A stretch of 10,731 nucleotides of DNA. Origin: JAEUIA01 sp034440255. Its GTDB lineage: Bacteria; Planctomycetota; UBA1135; GCA-002686595. Positions 5,869 to 10,731 of this stretch are shown in pieces (position 1 is the stretch's first letter; every line of letters starts with the position of its first letter). A program made the translations under genes and the position numbers. The notes under the pieces were generated by a model. It was not told where the DNA came from and did no database searches. It saw nothing but the letters and a program-made list of their open reading frames with translations. The stretch lies in contig JAWXBU010000257.1 of NCBI GenBank assembly GCA_034440255.1, positions 1-10,731 on the forward strand, given 5' to 3'.

Positions 5869-8800
5869 ATGCGTTCTCCGGTTTCGCACCTTTGTCGGAC
5901 ATTGCTCCGACCGTCCTTGGCCCTCATTGCGCTGATTTGCGCGCTGATGTCGAGCAGTGCTCGCGCTCAGCAAGTCGTGATCAGTCAGATCTACGGCGGC
6001 GGCGGTAATGCCGGCGCGACTTTCAATCGTGACTTCGTCGAGCTGCACAATCGCGGCAACACGGCGGTCCCTATTGCGGGCTTCTCGCTGCAATACGCGG
6101 CCTCGACGGGCTCGACTTTCTCCTCCACCACGCAGATGGTGCGCCTGACGGGCGCGGTCGCTATCCCGGCCGGCGGGTACTTCCTCGTCGCGACGACGAC
6201 CTCGGGCACCGTCGGTGCAGTGATCTCGGCCGACTTGCTCGCAGCCGCGGGCAACTTGGTCGACATGGCTGCGGCCGGGGGCAAGGTGTTCTTGGTTTCG
6301 AACCAGACGCTGCTCACGCCGAATCAGCACCAGTTCTCCCCGGTTCAGATGGCAGCGCTCGGCGTGGTCGACATGGTCGGCTACGGCCAGACCACGATCA
6401 CGAGCTTGCACACGGGCTGGGAAGGCCGCGGACCGGCTCCGGTTCTGAGCGCCACGCTCGCCGCGTTCCGCCGCAACAACGGCTGTCAAGAGACGCACGA
6501 CAACCAACTCGACTTCACCGCGGCGCTTCCGGCGCCGCGCAATCTTTCGTCGGCGGCAGTCGTGTGCACCGCGACGGGCGCTTGCTGCTTGAGTGGCTCG
6601 GGCACGTACGTGTCCTCGGCCGCTTGCGCGACCGCGGGTGGTTCCTACCAGGGTGACTTCTCGATCCTCGGCGGCGTGACCTACACGGTCACGAGCGGCA
6701 CGGATCCGATCATCGACATCTCGGGCACGGGCACGCCGCTCGCGATCCTCGACAACACGGACGACACCAACGCGCTCGTCAATCTGACGATCCCGATCAA
6801 CTTCTACGGCAACGTGCGCACTGCGGTGAACGTCAACGTGAACGGCCTCGTCAAGATGCTGTCGCGCGAATCGCTCACCGACCTCACGTTCACGCCGGCT
6901 GCGATCCCGACTCTCGCAGTCCCGAACGATTTCGCCGCGCCGATGTGGATGCCGCTGTTCAACCGTACGACGTTGACGGGCTCGCGCATCTTCACGCAGC
7001 AACAGACGTCGCCGAACCGCTTCATCGTCATGTGGAAGGGCATCTCGAGCGAAGGCTCGGGCACCGTCACGCCCGACAACCTCAACTTCGAGGCGATCTT
7101 CAACCAGGACGATGGCTCGATCGAATACCGCTACGGTTCGATGACGGCGACGGCTGGAACGAACGTCGTCAGCGCGACCTTGCCGGGAATCGGCGTCGAA
7201 AGCCAATCGGGCCAAACCGGTCCGACTCAATCGCCGATCGCGAGCTACGCCGCGTTGGCGAACACGTCGCGCCTCTTCACGCCGGTCAGCGGCTCGCCGT
7301 GCGCGGCGACGCCCGCTCCGGCGGGACTGGCCACGGCGGCACCGAACCCGGCCACTCCGGGCGCGGGCATCGTCTTGACGACGAACGTCACCTCGTCCCT
7401 GACTCCGGCCAGCACGGGCGTCGTGGTCGTCGGTAACTTGACCAGCATCGGCGGCGGCGCGGCCGTGAACTTCACCGACAACGGTGGCGGCAACTTCACG
7501 ACGCCGTTCACGCTCAGCAACTTGATCGCGCCGGGTTCGTACTCGATCCCGGTCACGATCACCGACGCTCAAGGTCGCGTGGGCTCGGCCACGATCACGC
7601 TCGGCGTGACGCCGCCGAACGACACGTGCGCAGGCGCGGTCGCCCTCCTCCTCGACACGCCGGTCTCCGGCACGACAGGGGGCGGCAACAACGACTACAC
7701 GACGACGGCCACGAACCCGCCTTACTCGGGTCTCAGCCAGACGACGGGCACGGCTCCGGGCCGCGACGTCGTCTACTCCTACATGGCCATGTCGGCCGGC
7801 AACTACTCGTTCCGCTTGCGCGGCTACAGCACAACACAAAACGGCGTGATCTACACGTCGAGCACGTGCCCGCCGACGGTCGCGATCGCGGCTGCGAACC
7901 GCACCACGACGAGCGGCTCGGAAACCGTTTGGAACCAGGCCATGACGGCCGGTCAGACGGTCTTCGTGTACGTCGACGACAACGTTCTCAACAACGCAGG
8001 CAGCAGCTTCATCGTCGAAGTCAATCGCTGCTTCGCGGAGACGGAACCGAACGATTCGCCGGGCGCAGCCAACAGCTACGTCTTCCCGTCGGAAGGTTCG
8101 ATCTCGGTCGCGAGCGAGCTCGACTACTACTCGCTCGGCGCTCCGGCGGCGGGCTCGCGCGTGTTCGCGATGACGGACACGCTCTCGTCGAGCGGCGGCG
8201 ACACGCAAATGCGCGTGACGACATCCACCGACACGCTCGAGTTCGATGATGACGACGGTGACGTCCAATTCGGTCCGGGTGGCGCCACCGCCTCGGTGGT
8301 CGCGGGCACGCCGCTCACCGGCGTGAACACGTTCCTGCAAGTCAAGCAGTTCACCACGAGCTTCCTCGAGCCCTACCGTCTGTCGGTGGCCGTCCAGCCG
8401 CCGATCGGTTCGGCCACGGCCGAATTCGAGCCCAACGACATCGTGGCGCAAGCCACGGCGGCGACGTACGCGAGCGGTGCGCTCTCGGCCGCGTCGGACG
8501 TCGACATGTTCTCGTTCACGGCCAGCGCTGGATCGCTGATCTTCATGGCCTTGGACGGTGACCCGTTGCGCGACGCCACGGGCATCGACACGTCGCTGGC
8601 TCTGCTCGATGCAGGCGGCGCGGTCATCGTGAGCGTCAACGGCAGCACGACGGGCTCGAGCCTCGTTTCGGGAGCGGGCACGCTGACCAGCGCGACGCCG
8701 TTCTCGCCTGCGGAAGGCTTGCTCTTCCGCGTGCTCACGACGGGTACCTACAACGCACGCGTCACCGGCCTCGCGGCTGGCGATTACCTGCTGTCGGTCC

Positions 8801-10731
8801 GCGTCGATCCGGCGAACTACTGTGCGCCGACGATCTCGACCCCGTGCTCGGGCAACGAGTTCATCAGCAACGTCACGCTGGGCACGATCAACAACAGTTC
8901 GACGTGCGGCATCGGCCTCGAAGACTTCACGTCCAAGCAGACGACCGTCAGCCAAGGCGGCACGGCCTCGATCAGCGTCACGACGACGAGCGGCTTCCTC
9001 GGCGACTCGATGACGGTCTACGCCGACTGGAACCAAAACGGCATCTTCAACGACGCCGGTGAGGTCACGACGTTGACCTTCGCCGCGATCTCGACGGGCA
9101 CGATCAGCGTGCCGGTGAACGCGACGCTGGGTCTGACGCGCATGCGCGTGCGCCTGAACTACGAACCGACGGATCCGACCCCGGGTCCGTGCGGCAACAG
9201 CACCTACGGCAACATCGAGGACTACTCCTTGATCGTCATCGGGCCGCAGACGCCCGGCAACGACGCGTGCGCGAATGCGTTCCCGATCAGCGTCGGCACG
9301 ACGCCGGGCAATGTCGCTTTCGCGACGAACGACGGTGCGGCCTCGTGTGATTCGGGCGGCCTCGCGTCGAAGGACGTGTGGTACTCGTTCACGAACGGTA
9401 TCTCCGCGACGACGTTCAGCATCAATTCCTGCACCTCGGTGACCGACACGGTCATCTCGGTGTACGACTCGTGCGGCGGCATCGAGCTCTTCTGCAACGA
9501 CGATTGCGGCGGCTCGCCTTGCGGCGCCACTTCGTCGTGCTTGAGCTTCGCACTCGCGGCGAACCAGTCGATCCGCATCCGTGTGAGCGACAGGGGCACG
9601 GGCGGTAGCACCTTCGTCTTGAACGTCGCGAACGCCCTCCCGCCGACACCGAACGACGACTGCACCGGCGCGATCTTGGTCGCGTGCGGTTCGGCGACGA
9701 ACGGCTCGACGGCAGCGACGCCGGGCTTCACGGCTCCGACGAACGAACTGGCCAGCGTTCCGACCACCTGCGCGGGTGTCGGTAACGCAGAAGGCGGCGG
9801 CAACTTCGCCGTGAACTCGCCGGGCGTCTGGTACCGCATCGTCGGTACGGGCGACACGGTTTACGCCGACACCCTCACGGGCACGACGTACGACTCGAGC
9901 CTCACGGTCTTCACCGGCACGTGCGGCGCGCTCTCGTGCGTCACCGTGAACGACGACGTGCGCACGTCGCCGTTCCTCTCGAAGGTCGGCTTCACGACGG
10001 TCTTGGGTCAGGACTACTACATCCTGGTCCACGGCTTTGGTGCGGGCGACATCGGTGCATTCACCTTGACGGTGGGTTGCCAAGCGACGCCGGCGAACGA
10101 CTTGTGCTCGACCCCGACGGCCATCACCGGCTTCACGGGTTCGATCGGTGGAACGAACGTCGGCGCGACGGGTGAAAACTCGACGACGCTGACTTCGACC
10201 GGCCTCGCGACGTGTGCGCCGAACTTCACGCACTACGACACGTGGTTCAGCTACACACCGACCTGCACGGGTGTGCTCACGATCGACACGTGTGGTGCGT
10301 TCGACACGGTGCTCTCCGCGTACACGGGTTGCCCGGGTGCGGTCAGCAATCAAATCGCGGGTGCTTGCAACCAAAACGGCCCTGTGGGCTGCACTCCTGG
10401 TTCGCAAGTGACCGGAATCGCGGTCACGGCGGGTGTGCCGATCTTGATCCGCGTGGCCTCGAACGCGACGCAGACGGTGCTCGCGGGTGGCGGCGGCGCT
10501 TACGCGCTGACGTGGACACTCACGGCACCGGACAGCGACCTCGACGGCACGCCGGATTGCCTCGACCTCTGCCCGCTCGATCCGTTGAAGATCGCGCCGG
10601 GTATCTGTGGTTGCGGTGTCGCGGACACCGATACGGACGGCGACGGTACGCCGAACTGCAACGACCTCTGCCCGCTCGATCCGCTGAAGATCGCGCCGGG
10701 TATCTGTGGTTGCGGTGTGGCTGACACCGAC
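5869..10731 (+). CDS. Giant secreted mosaic protein (LTD, PPC-like, GEVED-like and TSP3-like modules), 3' partial
   Basis: The frame is open for 1,621 codons and leaves the window without a stop. A Sec signal peptide (hydrophobic about 15-28, likely cleavage after A-R-A33) precedes a lamin-tail-like module (about 35-230; VVISQIYGGGGNAG, then FVELHNRGN, closing with P-A-P-R-N). Next are a Cys-rich GACC...GG-Y-QG insert (about 233-262), a nidogen-like beta module (about 265-455; NG-L, P-M-W-M-P, F-E-A-I-F, I-E-Y-R-Y) and an Ig-like module (about 478-582). An N-D-x-C module follows (584-722), then two EPND PPC-like modules (about 724-840 and 852-982), a GEVED-like module (985-1124; D-W-N-Q-N-G, ending G-N-I-E-D-Y-S) and three more N-D-x-C modules (1131-1554). 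TSP3-like Ca-binding repeats begin at 1555. I see no catalytic residues. It is probably a cell-surface or released adhesion or structural protein; its anchoring signal would lie beyond the edge. Module names are by eye, with firm confidence in secretion and mosaic character. Confidence 0.88.
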   Translation, partial: MRSPVSHLCRTLLRPSLALIALICALMSSSARAQQVVISQIYGGGGNAGATFNRDFVELHNRGNTAVPIAGFSLQYAASTGSTFSSTTQMVRLTGAVAIPAGGYFLVATTTSGTVGAVISADLLAAAGNLVDMAAAGGKVFLVSNQTLLTPNQHQFSPVQMAALGVVDMVGYGQTTITSLHTGWEGRGPAPVLSATLAAFRRNNGCQETHDNQLDFTAALPAPRNLSSAAVVCTATGACCLSGSGTYVSSAACATAGGSYQGDFSILGGVTYTVTSGTDPIIDISGTGTPLAILDNTDDTNALVNLTIPINFYGNVRTAVNVNVNGLVKMLSRESLTDLTFTPAAIPTLAVPNDFAAPMWMPLFNRTTLTGSRIFTQQQTSPNRFIVMWKGISSEGSGTVTPDNLNFEAIFNQDDGSIEYRYGSMTATAGTNVVSATLPGIGVESQSGQTGPTQSPIASYAALANTSRLFTPVSGSPCAATPAPAGLATAAPNPATPGAGIVLTTNVTSSLTPASTGVVVVGNLTSIGGGAAVNFTDNGGGNFTTPFTLSNLIAPGSYSIPVTITDAQGRVGSATITLGVTPPNDTCAGAVALLLDTPVSGTTGGGNNDYTTTATNPPYSGLSQTTGTAPGRDVVYSYMAMSAGNYSFRLRGYSTTQNGVIYTSSTCPPTVAIAAANRTTTSGSETVWNQAMTAGQTVFVYVDDNVLNNAGSSFIVEVNRCFAETEPNDSPGAANSYVFPSEGSISVASELDYYSLGAPAAGSRVFAMTDTLSSSGGDTQMRVTTSTDTLEFDDDDGDVQFGPGGATASVVAGTPLTGVNTFLQVKQFTTSFLEPYRLSVAVQPPIGSATAEFEPNDIVAQATAATYASGALSAASDVDMFSFTASAGSLIFMALDGDPLRDATGIDTSLALLDAGGAVIVSVNGSTTGSSLVSGAGTLTSATPFSPAEGLLFRVLTTGTYNARVTGLAAGDYLLSVRVDPANYCAPTISTPCSGNEFISNVTLGTINNSSTCGIGLEDFTSKQTTVSQGGTASISVTTTSGFLGDSMTVYADWNQNGIFNDAGEVTTLTFAAISTGTISVPVNATLGLTRMRVRLNYEPTDPTPGPCGNSTYGNIEDYSLIVIGPQTPGNDACANAFPISVGTTPGNVAFATNDGAASCDSGGLASKDVWYSFTNGISATTFSINSCTSVTDTVISVYDSCGGIELFCNDDCGGSPCGATSSCLSFALAANQSIRIRVSDRGTGGSTFVLNVANALPPTPNDDCTGAILVACGSATNGSTAATPGFTAPTNELASVPTTCAGVGNAEGGGNFAVNSPGVWYRIVGTGDTVYADTLTGTTYDSSLTVFTGTCGALSCVTVNDDVRTSPFLSKVGFTTVLGQDYYILVHGFGAGDIGAFTLTVGCQATPANDLCSTPTAITGFTGSIGGTNVGATGENSTTLTSTGLATCAPNFTHYDTWFSYTPTCTGVLTIDTCGAFDTVLSAYTGCPGAVSNQIAGACNQNGPVGCTPGSQVTGIAVTAGVPILIRVASNATQTVLAGGGGAYALTWTLTAPDSDLDGTPDCLDLCPLDPLKIAPGICGCGVADTDTDGDGTPNCNDLCPLDPLKIAPGICGCGVADTD
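9259..10530 (+). repeat. Three tandem N-D-x-C extracellular modules (protein-level repeat)
   Basis: Within the giant protein, three successive segments of about 127-148 residues start with N-D-[ADL]-C (residues 1131, 1262-1265 and 1410). Each contains a W-Y/F-x-[FIY] strand (DVWYSF, GVWYRI, DTWFSY), a T-[VSL]-x-[VSA]-[YF] strand with nearby Cys residues, and a late [IV]-[RL]-[VI] strand before a closing beta strand. A fourth, more diverged copy begins at residue 584 (N-D-T-C with DVVYSY). They resemble PPC-type beta-sandwich domains often seen as repeats in planctomycete exoproteins. Nucleotide identity between copies is low, so this is an old duplication. Confidence 0.6.
10531..10731 (+). 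repeat. Tandem 99-bp repeat encoding 33-residue TSP3-like Ca-binding unit
   Basis: Two complete units (10531-10629 and 10630-10728) and the first codon of a third are present. Each encodes D-x-D-x-D-G-T-P-x-C-x-D-L-C-P-L-D-P followed by L-K-I-A-P-G-I-C-G-C-G-V-A-D-T. The regular Asp ladder fits the calcium loops of thrombospondin type 3 repeats, with four Cys per unit (C1564, C1568, C1580 and C1582 in the first). By my alignment the DNA differs at 13 of 99 positions, but only 3 of the last 66, which points to recent duplication or gene conversion. The array continues past the window edge. Confidence 0.85.

Noticed and set aside
5731..10407. 1,558-codon open frame on the minus strand opposite the giant exoprotein gene
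   Set aside because: Its translation is extremely Arg-rich with no domains or signal. The plus strand has a Shine-Dalgarno site, a signal peptide and recognisable modules across the same DNA. Strong G/C third-position bias removes stops from the antisense frame.

Overview
The window is GC-rich bacterial DNA with a strong preference for G or C at third codon positions. I read it as coming from Planctomycetota or a close relative. The signs are a very large mosaic secreted protein carrying a Cys-rich 'GACC...GG-Y-QG' insert, EPND (PPC-like) modules, a GEVED-like module and thrombospondin-3-like repeats, together with multi-TM/TPR proteins of the TMTC-like type that are abundant in that phylum. 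The assignment is inferred from protein style; no rRNA or other marker gene is present.

Layout. Positions 1-122 hold no gene but carry two related perfect inverted repeats. A short PilZ-domain gene (123-407, minus) follows. Next is a head-to-head pair of paralogous membrane proteins (601-2679 minus and 2839-4905 plus). Each has a TMTC/GT-C-like multi-TM half with an early Asp-Asp motif and a C-terminal TPR half, and they share a 159-bp intergenic region. The plus-strand copy converges on a small gene for a membrane-anchored, proline-rich protein (5022-5546, minus), with a probable terminator hairpin overlapping the stop codon of that gene. After a 322-bp non-coding stretch, a giant secreted protein starts at 5869 with a good Shine-Dalgarno site and a signal peptide, and runs off the right edge without a stop (at least 1,621 residues). 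It ends in the window inside an array of near-identical 99-bp repeats.

How the genes may relate. The two TMTC-like proteins are candidates for lipid-linked-sugar-dependent glycosyltransferases of the cytoplasmic membrane. The giant protein is rich in Ser/Thr and made mostly of predicted beta-sandwich modules, so it is a conceivable, untested acceptor. The PilZ protein points to c-di-GMP signalling, and surface proteins and envelope glycosylation are plausible outputs. No operon linking these genes is evident: the strands alternate and the gaps are long.

Several very long open frames lie antisense to, or upstream of, the real genes. I treat them as codon-bias shadows. I see no RNA genes, CRISPR arrays, transposase genes or phage genes. 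The boldest candidates for follow-up are the divergent paralog pair with its GTCGAC repeats, the paired palindromes at the left edge, and the repeat-rich giant exoprotein.
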